Positions 1 through 7,668 of a stretch of 11,101 bases of DNA are shown here, in pieces. The position numbers were made by a program, and so were the translations under genes. The stretch lies in contig JBGVMW010000278.1 of NCBI GenBank assembly GCA_045125095.1, positions 1 through 11,101 of the forward strand. The letters run 5' to 3'. The stretch comes from JBGVMW01 sp045125095. GTDB taxonomy: Bacteria; Bacillota; Clostridia; Lachnospirales; Lachnospiraceae. The notes beneath the pieces are model-generated. The model worked only from the letters and a program-made list of their open reading frames with translations. It did no database searches and was not told where the DNA came from. Every line of letters starts with the position of its first letter. The first letter of the stretch is position 1.

Positions 1-2
1 AA

Positions 3-929
3 GGACATTCTGCTAAAGGTTTTTACAGCATGCATCTGAATGTTTTTTATGATTTACAGAAGCATACTTATTCGGATGCATTCATTCAGTCTGTTCACCA
101 TAAAGATGAATTTTCAGCATTTTGTAAAATGGTTGACCGTCACCAGACACTCAGTGGTACAAAAGATGTTTTTATTGGTGACAGAGGATACTGCTCCTAC
201 AACAACATGGCTCATGTTCTGGAAAAAGGTCAGTATTTTCTTTTTCGTACAAAAGACATCCACTCCAAAGGACTTGTTGGTAATTTTGAACTTCCCGAGA
301 AAGCTTCCTTTGACATCCGGGTAAATGTTTCACTTGTACGCAGTCATAAAAAGAGCATCTTAACCGAGACCGACCATTACAGACGTTATATGGATGCAAA
401 TGCAACCTTTGATTATCTTACATACGGCTCAACGGATACTTACAATTTATCTTTTAGAATTGTAAGGTTTCCTATATCAGAAAGTACTTATGAATGTATC
501 GTTACTAATCTTCCAGAAGATGAATTTCCAATGGAGCAGATAAAATTGATTTATTTTTCAAGATGGTCTATAGAAGGTTCATTTCGAAAACTTAAATATA
601 CCATTGGTCTCAGCAACTTTCATGCTTATAAACCGGAATATATTAAACAGGAAATCTGGGCAAAGCTGATTGCTTATAACATAACAGAAACACTAATTAA
701 TCATACTGTTGTAAAACATGGTGACACAAAACATGAGTACAAGGTAAATTTTAGTGTTGCAGCTCATATTTGCAGAGTCTTTCTCCGTATGACCACAAAG
801 AAAGACTCCTTAGATATAATGGATCTGCTTTGTAAAGAATTAATTCCGATACGAAATGGCCGTCAATATCCAAGATTGCAAACGGCACATTTCCGAAGGC
901 CGCGATACTTTATATATCGGGCAGCATAA
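3..929 (+). CDS. IS4-family transposase, 5' part outside window
   Basis: This encodes a DDE transposase that cuts and moves an insertion sequence. The frame is open from the first complete codon at position 3 (GHSAKGFYS...), so the ATG at 30 is internal and the gene is cut by the window edge. About 308 codons are visible. The second catalytic aspartate lies in GDRGY (around 180-190). The third catalytic region carries the IS4 signature Y-(2)-R-(3)-E-(6)-K, seen as YFSRWSIEGSFRKLK (near 555-600). The C-terminus FRRPRYFIYRAA is typical of IS4 transposase ends. The first catalytic aspartate and the left inverted repeat are not visible, so element boundaries and any target duplication cannot be given. 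It converges on the minus-strand operon and shows no frame break in the visible part. Confidence 0.93.
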   Translation, partial: GHSAKGFYSMHLNVFYDLQKHTYSDAFIQSVHHKDEFSAFCKMVDRHQTLSGTKDVFIGDRGYCSYNNMAHVLEKGQYFLFRTKDIHSKGLVGNFELPEKASFDIRVNVSLVRSHKKSILTETDHYRRYMDANATFDYLTYGSTDTYNLSFRIVRFPISESTYECIVTNLPEDEFPMEQIKLIYFSRWSIEGSFRKLKYTIGLSNFHAYKPEYIKQEIWAKLIAYNITETLINHTVVKHGDTKHEYKVNFSVAAHICRVFLRMTTKKDSLDIMDLLCKELIPIRNGRQYPRLQTAHFRRPRYFIYRAA

Positions 930-966
930 GAAAGCAGTTCCATTAGTATCTATAATACTCTTTTTT

Positions 967-988
967 TAAGTAGGTGTAAACCTGCTTA
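967..988. terminator. Hairpin between IS transposase and operon end
   Basis: TAAGTAGGT-gtaa-ACCTGCTTA forms a 9-bp stem with one G-T wobble and a 4-nt loop, 38 nt after the transposase stop. On the plus strand the T-run lies before the stem and only ATTTGTC follows, so it is not a textbook intrinsic terminator. On the minus strand the stem is followed by an A-run. It may end transcription weakly in both directions. It could also be part of the end of the insertion sequence. Confidence 0.35.
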
Positions 989-1114
989 TTTGTCATGCAA
1001 TTTTTGGTCTATCAAAATATAACAAAAAGATTTTCCTTGCTTAATACCATCCGAATGTTCTTTCACACACTTAAACATTGGTTCATCTACAAAATATAGA
1101 AGGTATTTTGAATT
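986..1114 (-). pseudogene. Possible out-of-frame remnant of the 286-aa protein's C-terminus
   Basis: Five bases past the stop of the 286-aa gene, in a different frame, 42 sense codons run without interruption to a TAA at 988-986. There is no start codon near the beginning and no ribosome site. The peptide contains FKCVKEHSDGIKQGKS followed by FCYILIDQ. This has the spacing of the second half of the lipoyl-like tail in the neighbouring 320-aa paralogue (EIRASVPGTIFQF then YYGVIAHE). I infer a frameshift that separated this tail from the upstream gene. The similarity is by eye and weak, and the stretch could instead be chance or part of the insertion sequence end. Confidence 0.35.
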
Positions 1115-1118
1115 TTAA

Positions 1119-1979
1119 CTAAATGACATTGCTCTCTGAATATGTACATATAACGTCACCTTTTTTAACGACTGTTCCCGCCTGCAAACGGTTCTTTATT
1201 TTACAAGGATTTACTTCTGTATAATTAGCATCATTTTGACCAGTAGTATTCAATGTTGCAGCCCATGCTGAGTAATAATTTCTTTGACTACCTCCATCCT
1301 TTTTTTCATATTTCTTTGTACATAACACTTCACAAGATTTTCTATGTTTCTCTATCCATTCTTCGCTTAGATACTCTCGAAGTTTCCCGCTCCACATATT
1401 CTTGCTTGGAATGGGCATCCCAATAACATAATTCTCATCATTTATCAGCACACCCTTTGCAACCATCCCCAAAACACGAATTTCTTCCTTGCTAATTTCA
1501 AACATTCTTGCGATGTCAGCTATCATAGATAAAATATTTACAGATGCCTCTTCAGAAAGATTAGCCACTATAAGAAGCTCTACTAAATATGTATATTTAT
1601 ATGCCTCAATATCATTACTTAATCTACTTAAATCTGATGTTTCAAATCCCAATCCCATCTTATATAAATCTTCAGCAGAAGTATTAAAATCACAGCCTTT
1701 AGCCAGCCGACAAAGATATAAAATTCTATTATAAAAATCTGTTTCCTCTAACAACAAAATGTATGCCAAACTTGAAAACATCAATTTTTTACTCTCAGCT
1801 GATGCACTACGAATACTTTTGTTAACTATTGGATTTTCTCCTGCCAATTTAGTTATCTGGTCAAAATCCGCTTTTTTCTCTTCTTCTGTTTTCGGTTTCA
1901 TTTTTTCGATTTCATTATGTAGAGTAACAATATGCTCTTCGATATTTCTTAATTCCACCTGCAAATCTGTCAGATTCAT
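1119..1979 (-). CDS. TerB-like helical protein with shortened lipoyl-like tail (last gene of dynamin operon)
   Basis: This 286-aa protein has no recognised named function. Residues 1-45 look like a coiled coil (heptad-like, many E and K). Residues about 65-180 are an all-helical domain with the pattern LVELLIVAN at 132-140, then IADIARMF-ISKEEIRVLGMVA. The same pattern occurs in the two upstream genes, and I compare it to TerB-like folds. The C-terminus NRLQAGTVVKKGDVICTY resembles the first strands of a biotinyl/lipoyl-like barrel but stops at residue 286. The 320-aa paralogue continues about 60 residues beyond its matching GDVIATY. The ATG at 1979 has AAGGAG about 8 nt upstream, and 4 bp separate it from the preceding stop, so it is co-translated with that gene. 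It is probably a truncated or frameshifted allele, because codons resembling the missing half follow in another frame. Existence of the gene is sure; function is unknown. Confidence 0.82.
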   Translation of the reverse strand: MNLTDLQVELRNIEEHIVTLHNEIEKMKPKTEEEKKADFDQITKLAGENPIVNKSIRSASAESKKLMFSSLAYILLLEETDFYNRILYLCRLAKGCDFNTSAEDLYKMGLGFETSDLSRLSNDIEAYKYTYLVELLIVANLSEEASVNILSMIADIARMFEISKEEIRVLGMVAKGVLINDENYVIGMPIPSKNMWSGKLREYLSEEWIEKHRKSCEVLCTKKYEKKDGGSQRNYYSAWAATLNTTGQNDANYTEVNPCKIKNRLQAGTVVKKGDVICTYSESNVI

Positions 1980-1983
1980 TCTT

Positions 1984-2946
1984 TCATCTCCTTGCTTTTA
2001 CCCATGTTTTTATGGAATCTTTATTATCTTCTTCATGTGCAATGACACCATAATATGTATTGTTATTTCTAAACTGAAAAATTGTCCCAGGAACTGATGC
2101 TCTTATTTCTTCTAATTCATAATTTTTTATATATGAATATCCCCAAGATTTCTTTTCTCTTTGATATGTAGCAATAACGTCCCCACACTGTACCTTCTGC
2201 TGCTGTTGTACTTTCCATTTAAAGTTCTTAGCAACGCTATCATGAAGTTCTACCACAATTACTCGCAATGCTTTCTGGCTATCTTCCGCAAATTCACTCT
2301 TGAAATAATGGCTATATCCTTTAGCTTTATCCTGCACAACCTCTAAATCTTCGCGACCAATGCCATCTATCCTTTGACTAAGTGCCAACATAGCGACCAA
2401 AGCAAGTTCCTTTATACTTTTTTCAGAAATGCCCAATATTGTTACTATATCAGCTATATACTCATAAATTTCCACGTTAGCATTACCTGTTATATTTGCA
2501 ACAATAAGTGCATCAACAAAGAAATATTCTTTGTACTTTTTAGGTATCAAATCAACAAACTCAAAATACGACTTCTTATCAATTTTAAAACTATCTTTGT
2601 ACAAATCTTCAAGTGTCCAATCTATACATGCCTGAATTTGTAACCACTGAATAAACACTATTCTGTTTATTGTCCCTTCTTCGTCCGAATCTAAATGCAC
2701 AATACTAAGTAGCATTTCTAAATATACCTGACAAATATGCCCATCCTTAAGCTTATACAAAGGATGTTTCCCAAAATCAATCTGTTTTGCAAGCACTTCT
2801 ATCTTCGAAAAATCAAGAGCTACTCCATCTGAAGAATTCCTTATGTTATCAATATCTGCACTAACATTCTTGATACTTTCCACGATTTCTTGTACGCTAT
2901 TCTCTAGTTTTCGAACATCTTGTTGTATATCTAATAAACTCTTCAT
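1984..2946 (-). CDS. TerB-like helical protein with C-terminal lipoyl-like barrel
   Basis: This 320-aa protein is the full-length paralogue of the downstream 286-aa protein. Residues 1-45 form a likely coiled coil. A shared linker reads DFSKIEVLAKQ (the neighbour has DFDQITKLAGE). Residues about 73-190 are the helical TerB-like domain with VDALIVANI at 144-152 and IADIVTILGISEKSIKELALVA. Residues about 245-305 read as a barrel-sandwich (biotinyl/lipoyl-like) fold: VQCGDVIATY, then IRASVPGTIFQF, then YYGVIA. The usual lysine attachment motif is missing, so the barrel would be a binding module, not a carrier. There is no signal peptide or membrane segment, so it is likely cytosolic. The start ATG at 2946 is preceded by an AAAGG site and lies 22 bp after the previous stop. 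I infer an adaptor role with the dynamin pair. Confidence 0.83.
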   Translation of the reverse strand: MKSLLDIQQDVRKLENSVQEIVESIKNVSADIDNIRNSSDGVALDFSKIEVLAKQIDFGKHPLYKLKDGHICQVYLEMLLSIVHLDSDEEGTINRIVFIQWLQIQACIDWTLEDLYKDSFKIDKKSYFEFVDLIPKKYKEYFFVDALIVANITGNANVEIYEYIADIVTILGISEKSIKELALVAMLALSQRIDGIGREDLEVVQDKAKGYSHYFKSEFAEDSQKALRVIVVELHDSVAKNFKWKVQQQQKVQCGDVIATYQREKKSWGYSYIKNYELEEIRASVPGTIFQFRNNNTYYGVIAHEEDNKDSIKTWVKARR

Positions 2947-2968
2947 TAATCTTTACCTTTTTCATTCA

Positions 2969-4174
2969 TCAATTAAATCTGGCTGAATTTACATATTTAC
3001 AATTTGTCGCAGAGGACTGTGTAGTAAACATTGTTCGTTTCTCATTATCAGGATCTATATCTCCACGGTTTGTATGCCAACAATTTTCAAAGGAACAATT
3101 ATCAACAAAACTCTTAATATTTGAAATAAAAGCAGAACGATAATAATTTGCACTATTTACACCGCCACAATCTACAAACAAAGAATTAATCAAATCAAAT
3201 CTCACTATAACAGAAGGACGGTCAGAGTAAATAACACCGCCAAATACTTTCCAATCATCAGAACTATTGCTATAATACATCTTACAATTCTTAAACTTGC
3301 AATCTTTTACCATGATGCTATTGCTATCATTAAAAATAAGCGTTCTTTTGCTAAAATTCTCAAAACAACTATTACTAATTATTATTTCACTACAACAATT
3401 AAATAATAGAGAATTATTGTTTCCACCGATAAATTTGCAATTTTCCAAAATTACTTTTTCTCTGTTTTCAAAAATAATTTTGCAGTCATCTGCATCCATA
3501 ATTGCTCCTATTATCTTTATGCATGGAGTATTAATTTCCTTAATTTTTTCCAAAATCTGAACTGTTACATCTTCTCTACATGTAGCTTGAAGAATAGTCA
3601 TGTGTTCATTGCTACAAACACAGCCATTGGAAATAAGATACATATAATCACTAAATACATAATCCGGAATAGTATCTTCTTTTATTTCATATGCACAAAC
3701 ATAATCAAATGCACTCATTCTAACAATCGCACCTGCCATTGTAGCAATATAATTTAATTCCTTCTTTGTAATTTTAAGTGATTCACAAAACTGCGCAACC
3801 AATACTATCTGTTCAGGTTCTTTATTTTGTACGCATGTAATAATCAATGCATCCAATACCCAACGGTATTTTAAATTTAAATCCTTACATTCATTGGAAA
3901 ACTTTATATAATCCTCTATCTCAATATCTAATGCCATTCTCAAATAATCTTCTGCTTTTTTATCTGTTCCAGCACCCGATACAATTCTTTTAAACATATT
4001 CAATTGAGAATCATATATGGTTTCAGATTGTTGCAGTACTACCGCCAGCATCTTCAAATATCCATTCTTTATATAATCTGTATTGTTAGCTAATTCTTCA
4101 TTTTCAATTGGATACCGTTCAGCAACATTATTATTTAAATACTCACATAAGATATCTATTTTTGACTTGTCCAT
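2969..4174 (-). CDS. TerB-like helical domain fused to right-handed beta-helix-like region
   Basis: The product is 401 aa from the ATG at 4174. The reading frame can extend to a GTG at 4183, but AGGAG (4185-4189) lies 10 nt before the ATG and almost touches the GTG, so the ATG is preferred. Residues about 38-152 repeat the helical domain of the next two genes: YLKMLAVVLQQSE, then VLDALIITCV near 106-115, then SLKITKKELNYIATMAGAIV. From about residue 220 onward there are recurring short strands with asparagine and cysteine turns (VILENCKFIGGNN, EIIISNSCFENF, SIMVKDCKFKNC, SFVDNCSFENC). This matches the ladder pattern of right-handed beta-helix proteins (pectate-lyase or pentapeptide-like folds). 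No catalytic residues can be assigned. There is no signal peptide, so an intracellular recognition or scaffold module is more likely than a secreted enzyme. It lies 11 bp after the second dynamin gene. Confidence 0.85.
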   Translation of the reverse strand: MDKSKIDILCEYLNNNVAERYPIENEELANNTDYIKNGYLKMLAVVLQQSETIYDSQLNMFKRIVSGAGTDKKAEDYLRMALDIEIEDYIKFSNECKDLNLKYRWVLDALIITCVQNKEPEQIVLVAQFCESLKITKKELNYIATMAGAIVRMSAFDYVCAYEIKEDTIPDYVFSDYMYLISNGCVCSNEHMTILQATCREDVTVQILEKIKEINTPCIKIIGAIMDADDCKIIFENREKVILENCKFIGGNNNSLLFNCCSEIIISNSCFENFSKRTLIFNDSNSIMVKDCKFKNCKMYYSNSSDDWKVFGGVIYSDRPSVIVRFDLINSLFVDCGGVNSANYYRSAFISNIKSFVDNCSFENCWHTNRGDIDPDNEKRTMFTTQSSATNCKYVNSARFN

Positions 4175-4185
4175 TTCATACACTC

Positions 4186-5754
4186 CTATATTTTATTAAT
4201 TAGTGCTATATATTCCTCCGTATTTTTGTAAACATCATTAATATGAATATCTTCCGGTCTTATATTACATGCCTCTTTGATAATATCAATCAATTCTTCT
4301 CTATACTCACTACCACCTGCCACTTTATTAATAACCGGCTCAATTCCAGCAAACATATTCTGTAGCATATCCACCACCGAATTGTCAGTCTGGATTCCTT
4401 TTTCCCTCTTATACTCCTCTATCAGTTGCAAAGGATTCTGCACCTTATCTTGCAACAAATCTATTTCAGAAGGTTCCGGCATATCGATATTAACAATGTC
4501 TGAAATAAACTTAATTTCAGTAAAGAACTCATCTTGCAATTCTTTGAGTTTTTTACTAATATCTTTAAGTTCGTTAACATTCTTCTGTGCCTCTTTAACC
4601 ATCAATTGCAATGGTTCCAGTATCTCTGCTTCAATATCCTCTGCTGCAAGTTTTGTAATTGATGTATTAAGCCTTGTAAGTTTACGACTCTCTTCATCAA
4701 TCTCATCCTCATAAAAATCTTTACATCTAACAAATAGTTTCTTAAAATTCCTTGCAAAATTCGATTCATATATCTGACGATTCCACGATTCAATTTGCTC
4801 TCTTATCTTATTTGCATCATCTTCAATAAAAGCTTTTAAATCATCATCTTCAATTTGTTCAAGTTTACTTGTAAAAGCTAAAACATCAACATAGCGAACA
4901 CCTTTTATATCCAAAGTTGATTTTATCTTTGCAATGATATTCTTAAGGTCAGAAAGATTCTTCTTATCTGCTTTGTTTAAGATTACAAGCATAGGAATAC
5001 CCTCTCGAAGAGTTTTTATAAACTTAATATCTTCCTCGGTTATAGTTCCTGCGTCTGCTTGAACAAACCACAAAATATAATTACTTGAATTAAGTTGCCC
5101 TCTTGAAATCTGCTCATCTGTCTTTGCAGAATACTTCTCTGAGTCCGGTTTCGAATATCCAGGTGTATCAAGAAAAGCGATATTGTCATACTTATGTAGT
5201 GGTGTTGAAAAAAAGATATTCTCTAAAACGTGTCCTAAAGTTACGGAATCTGTAACTTTTTCATCGTCATCATCTTCAACCTCACCAAATCCATGAGCAA
5301 TTTTTTTTATGTCACGTGGCTGCATCTGTACTTTTGTATCAAATACATTAATACCCATTACTTCATGTTTTTCACCCTTTACTATGTATGTCGGAACCGA
5401 TGTTGATGGATCTATATCTGCTGGTAACACAGATTTTCCCATTAAAGCATTCAAAAAGCTGGATTTGCCACTTGAAAATCCTCCGCCCAATGCAACAATG
5501 TTTTTTCCAATCAATTTATCGTACAAAATAAAATCTCGGAACTTTTCATATTCAGATTTAAAATCTGTATAAAGTTCATAAAAATCCTCTGGAGCGTTTT
5601 TCTTTAATGTATCTGGAATCTTATTATTAATTATTTCTTCAATCTTAGAAAGGTCTGCTTTCATCTGATTTCCAGATGTATTTTGCTTTATGATTGCACA
5701 AAGAAGTTCAAAATTTTTAAGTAACTTCTCGTATACATCTTCATCGTAAGCCAT
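4186..5754 (-). CDS. Dynamin-like GTPase, soluble partner
   Basis: This is a 522-aa large GTPase of the bacterial dynamin superfamily, which binds GTP and usually assembles on or remodels membranes. An N-terminal helical part (1-85) precedes the G domain. The P-loop GGFSSGKS is at 91-98, with a possible switch-I threonine in DPSTSVPT (115-122). DTPG is at 196-199 and NKAD at 260-263. Residues about 330-520 are mostly helical and charged, fitting the stalk of dynamins (coiled-coil-like run at 385-415). I see no long hydrophobic segment, in contrast to the upstream partner, so this one should be soluble. The first 14 bp overlap the end of the upstream dynamin gene, and a GAGGG site supports the ATG at 5754. 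The overlap implies coupled translation and a fixed ratio of the two GTPases. It resembles paired systems such as LeoA/LeoBC in layout; direct orthology is not shown. Confidence 0.9.
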   Translation of the reverse strand: MAYDEDVYEKLLKNFELLCAIIKQNTSGNQMKADLSKIEEIINNKIPDTLKKNAPEDFYELYTDFKSEYEKFRDFILYDKLIGKNIVALGGGFSSGKSSFLNALMGKSVLPADIDPSTSVPTYIVKGEKHEVMGINVFDTKVQMQPRDIKKIAHGFGEVEDDDDEKVTDSVTLGHVLENIFFSTPLHKYDNIAFLDTPGYSKPDSEKYSAKTDEQISRGQLNSSNYILWFVQADAGTITEEDIKFIKTLREGIPMLVILNKADKKNLSDLKNIIAKIKSTLDIKGVRYVDVLAFTSKLEQIEDDDLKAFIEDDANKIREQIESWNRQIYESNFARNFKKLFVRCKDFYEDEIDEESRKLTRLNTSITKLAAEDIEAEILEPLQLMVKEAQKNVNELKDISKKLKELQDEFFTEIKFISDIVNIDMPEPSEIDLLQDKVQNPLQLIEEYKREKGIQTDNSVVDMLQNMFAGIEPVINKVAGGSEYREELIDIIKEACNIRPEDIHINDVYKNTEEYIALINKI

Positions 5755-7342
5755 CTTTTATTCCCTCTATTCTTTCCAAATCTGCTTTAATATCAATTGC
5801 AAGATTTTCTTTCTTCGTTTTTTCATCATTCATTTGTTGTCTTAAATCAGCCATAGCTTTTTCTAACGTATTTTTTTGACTTGTTAGTTCTTCTTCAATA
5901 GAAGTATTTACAAGTTTTATCTGTTTAGTAATTGTCATTTCTATCCCATTACCAACTTCTTTGAGCACTTGTGGAAACACTTCCGCACGTAATTTTTGCC
6001 TTATCGCCTGCTTGGCTTCTTCTCTTTTCTTATCACCAGATAGTTTCACAAAAATCCCAACTATTATCCCTAAAATTGGAGCTCCAAGAAGTAATCCAGC
6101 CACTACAGCAACAATACTTCCTGTCATTCCTTTATTTAGTTTATCTGTGTCAAATGTAAAGGAAATATTAACATCACCTATTGATTCACTATTGATAACT
6201 TTTGCAACCCTTTTCAAATACTTCTCAACTTTTGGAATAAATCTTTTTTGTACACTTACTGTCACTGCATTTCTAACCACCGAATTAAGGTGGTCATTAA
6301 TACTCTGGTTATTTAAAGCCATCGCAACTAATGTTGATTCTTCTGCTTCCATTGCTCTCTGCACATCAGATTTAATTTCCTCAACGCACTCTGCAATTTC
6401 CAAATCAAAGTCCTCTTGCTCTTTTGAAAACTTAGACTCTAATGATGAAAGCTGCTTTTTTATTTTATCTTCTTTTTCATCTAATTCAGATTCCGAAAGC
6501 CGACTTCCATTTAAAGTCGTAATTAAATAATTTTGTGTATTTTCTAATATTGGCAAAGCAAGAATTTTGTACTTCGTAGCAAGAATATCTTGCGATTTTT
6601 CTTGAATTTCTTTCAAGAATTCCTCTAATTCCTCCGCGTCACCAGTAAAACTACTTGTCCTACAGTACCTAATCTCTCTATCACCTACAAAGCGTTTCAA
6701 GCTCTCTTTCATTTTTTCGAAGGTCACTTCAAAATCATCATTACGCTTATCATACTTTGTAATAACAACACAAAGAGGCATATCATGGAGACACAATTCT
6801 TTCAAAATATTTCCCACACTGCTTCTAACAATCATATCATCAGCAGGAAATGCAACAATATATGCTAAACTCTGTGGCAAATAATTATCGATAGCCTTAT
6901 TATGTATCTCGAATCCTGATTCAAATCCCGGCATATCAACTATCATTACATCTGGGATTTCTTCAAGAAAACTATTTCTAAGCTGAATACGTGCACTTTT
7001 AACCGTATTAGCATCCGCCTCATATTTTCTATAATCATCAACCGATAAATGTTTATATGCACCATCATTTCTAATAATAGTTATTATATCTTCTGAATCT
7101 GTATAGACAATTTCTGCTGGAATTGCCGTTTCAGGAGTAATATCTTCTTTGAGAATTTTTCTACTATACCCTAAAACAGTATTAACCAACGCACTTTTTC
7201 CAGAACTAAACTTTCCAATAATAGGAGTGCAGACCTTTGCTTCATATATCTCTGCTTGCAATCTACTGATTCCGTCTGTATCAATACCATATGCAGTATT
7301 TATATTTTTCAACCCCTCTAATGCTGCAATTACTTTTTCCAT
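5741..7342 (-). CDS. Dynamin-like GTPase with membrane hairpin
   Basis: The product is 533 aa from the ATG at 7342. The frame opens upstream at a TTG (7351), but GGAGG (7353-7357) lies 1 nt from that codon and 10 nt from the ATG, so the ATG is chosen. The G domain is at the N-terminus: P-loop GKFSSGKS at 43-50, TPETAIP at about 69-75 for switch I, DMPG at 136-139 and TKYD at 195-198. After a helical charged middle comes a glycine-rich hydrophobic stretch at about 405-432 (GSIVAVVAGLLLGAP, then ILGIIVGIFV), probably a membrane-inserting hairpin or paddle. A long coiled-coil-like tail follows to the end. This order (GTPase, helices, hydrophobic tip, return helices) is that of bacterial dynamin-like proteins. 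It follows the 66-aa HTH gene with a 5-bp gap and overlaps the second dynamin by 14 bp. It is probably the membrane anchor of a two-dynamin complex. Confidence 0.9.
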   Translation of the reverse strand: MEKVIAALEGLKNINTAYGIDTDGISRLQAEIYEAKVCTPIIGKFSSGKSALVNTVLGYSRKILKEDITPETAIPAEIVYTDSEDIITIIRNDGAYKHLSVDDYRKYEADANTVKSARIQLRNSFLEEIPDVMIVDMPGFESGFEIHNKAIDNYLPQSLAYIVAFPADDMIVRSSVGNILKELCLHDMPLCVVITKYDKRNDDFEVTFEKMKESLKRFVGDREIRYCRTSSFTGDAEELEEFLKEIQEKSQDILATKYKILALPILENTQNYLITTLNGSRLSESELDEKEDKIKKQLSSLESKFSKEQEDFDLEIAECVEEIKSDVQRAMEAEESTLVAMALNNQSINDHLNSVVRNAVTVSVQKRFIPKVEKYLKRVAKVINSESIGDVNISFTFDTDKLNKGMTGSIVAVVAGLLLGAPILGIIVGIFVKLSGDKKREEAKQAIRQKLRAEVFPQVLKEVGNGIEMTITKQIKLVNTSIEEELTSQKNTLEKAMADLRQQMNDEKTKKENLAIDIKADLERIEGIKDGLR

Positions 7343-7347
7343 ACTTA

Positions 7348-7548
7348 TCAAGCCTCCACTTCTTTCTTAATGTACCTTCCGGATTTCACCCTCTCATCTT
7401 TTGGCTTTTCTGCATCTTTAGGTATTGCCCATGTATTTCCAAATTTAATCGCTCCGTCTATCCTGCCTTCAAGACACAACGTATTAATTCTTCGAGCACT
7501 TAACCCCCACTTTTCAGACGCTTCACTAATCTTCATATAACTATTCAT
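7348..7548 (-). CDS. Small MerR/excisionase-type helix-turn-helix protein
   Basis: This 66-aa protein has the motif ISEASEKWGLSARRINTLC, then GRIDGAIKFGNTWAIP and EKPKDERVKSGRYI. The pattern is common in small winged-helix DNA-binding proteins of Clostridia that sit at the front of accessory and restriction-type operons. It should bind DNA, perhaps as a local regulator. It could also be an excisionase-like architectural factor. The ATG at 7548 has GGAGG 10 nt upstream. The same spacing, and the same last five leader bases before the ATG (TAAGT), occur at the next gene. It is the first gene behind the operon promoter at 7596-7624. Confidence 0.85.
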   Translation of the reverse strand: MNSYMKISEASEKWGLSARRINTLCLEGRIDGAIKFGNTWAIPKDAEKPKDERVKSGRYIKKEVEA

Positions 7549-7595
7549 ACTTACATAACCTCCATAGTTTCAAAAGAACACCATAGTATGAATAT

Positions 7596-7624
7596 ATTAT
7601 AAGCGATTATTCGCCTAATATCAA
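7596..7624 (-). promoter_or_regulatory. Main promoter of the dynamin operon
   Basis: Read on the minus strand: -35 TTGATA (7624-7619), a 17-bp spacer, and -10 TATAAT (7601-7596). This is close to the sigma-A consensus. A start site near 7589 would leave a leader of about 40 nt before the ATG at 7548. ACTATGG occurs twice on the minus strand of this leader (7587-7581 and 7568-7562), 19 bp apart. A strong core promoter in front of a membrane-active GTPase operon suggests it is normally held down by a repressor. Confidence 0.8.
7600..7617. promoter_or_regulatory. Imperfect palindrome in promoter spacer, candidate operator
   Basis: TAAGCGA-TTAT-TCGCCTA has GCGA/TCGC arms that pair perfectly, and the outer TA/TA pairs also match, with one mismatch per arm. 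It fills the spacer between -35 and -10, so a protein bound here would block RNA polymerase. The obvious candidates are the WYL regulator encoded just upstream or the 66-aa HTH protein. Which one binds is not visible from the sequence. Confidence 0.5.
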
Positions 7625-7668
7625 TATTTTATAGACATTTTGCACATCATTTTCTTTGAAAATCCACT

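Noticed and set aside
30..929. ATG at 30 as the transposase start
   Set aside because: The same frame is open to the window start with family-like residues (GHSAKGFYS), so the ATG is internal.
4277..4714. Plus-strand 145-codon open frame
   Set aside because: It is antisense to the second dynamin's helical stalk, with low-complexity serine and isoleucine content and no start signal.
5961..6530. Plus-strand 189-codon open frame
   Set aside because: It lies opposite the dynamin gene, has no ribosome site, and its serine- and leucine-rich peptide is a typical antisense shadow.
7343..7351. TTG at 7351 as start of the first dynamin
   Set aside because: The GGAGG site lies only 1 nt before it, while the ATG at 7342 has normal spacing.
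7649..7663. ATTTTC-TTT-GAAAAT hairpin as terminator of the WYL gene
   Set aside because: The stem is only AT-rich and six pairs long with no clean T-run after it, so termination is not supported.
7549..7668. CRISPR array or tRNA in the intergenic gaps
   Set aside because: No regularly spaced repeats and no cloverleaf-like sequence were seen in this or the other gaps.
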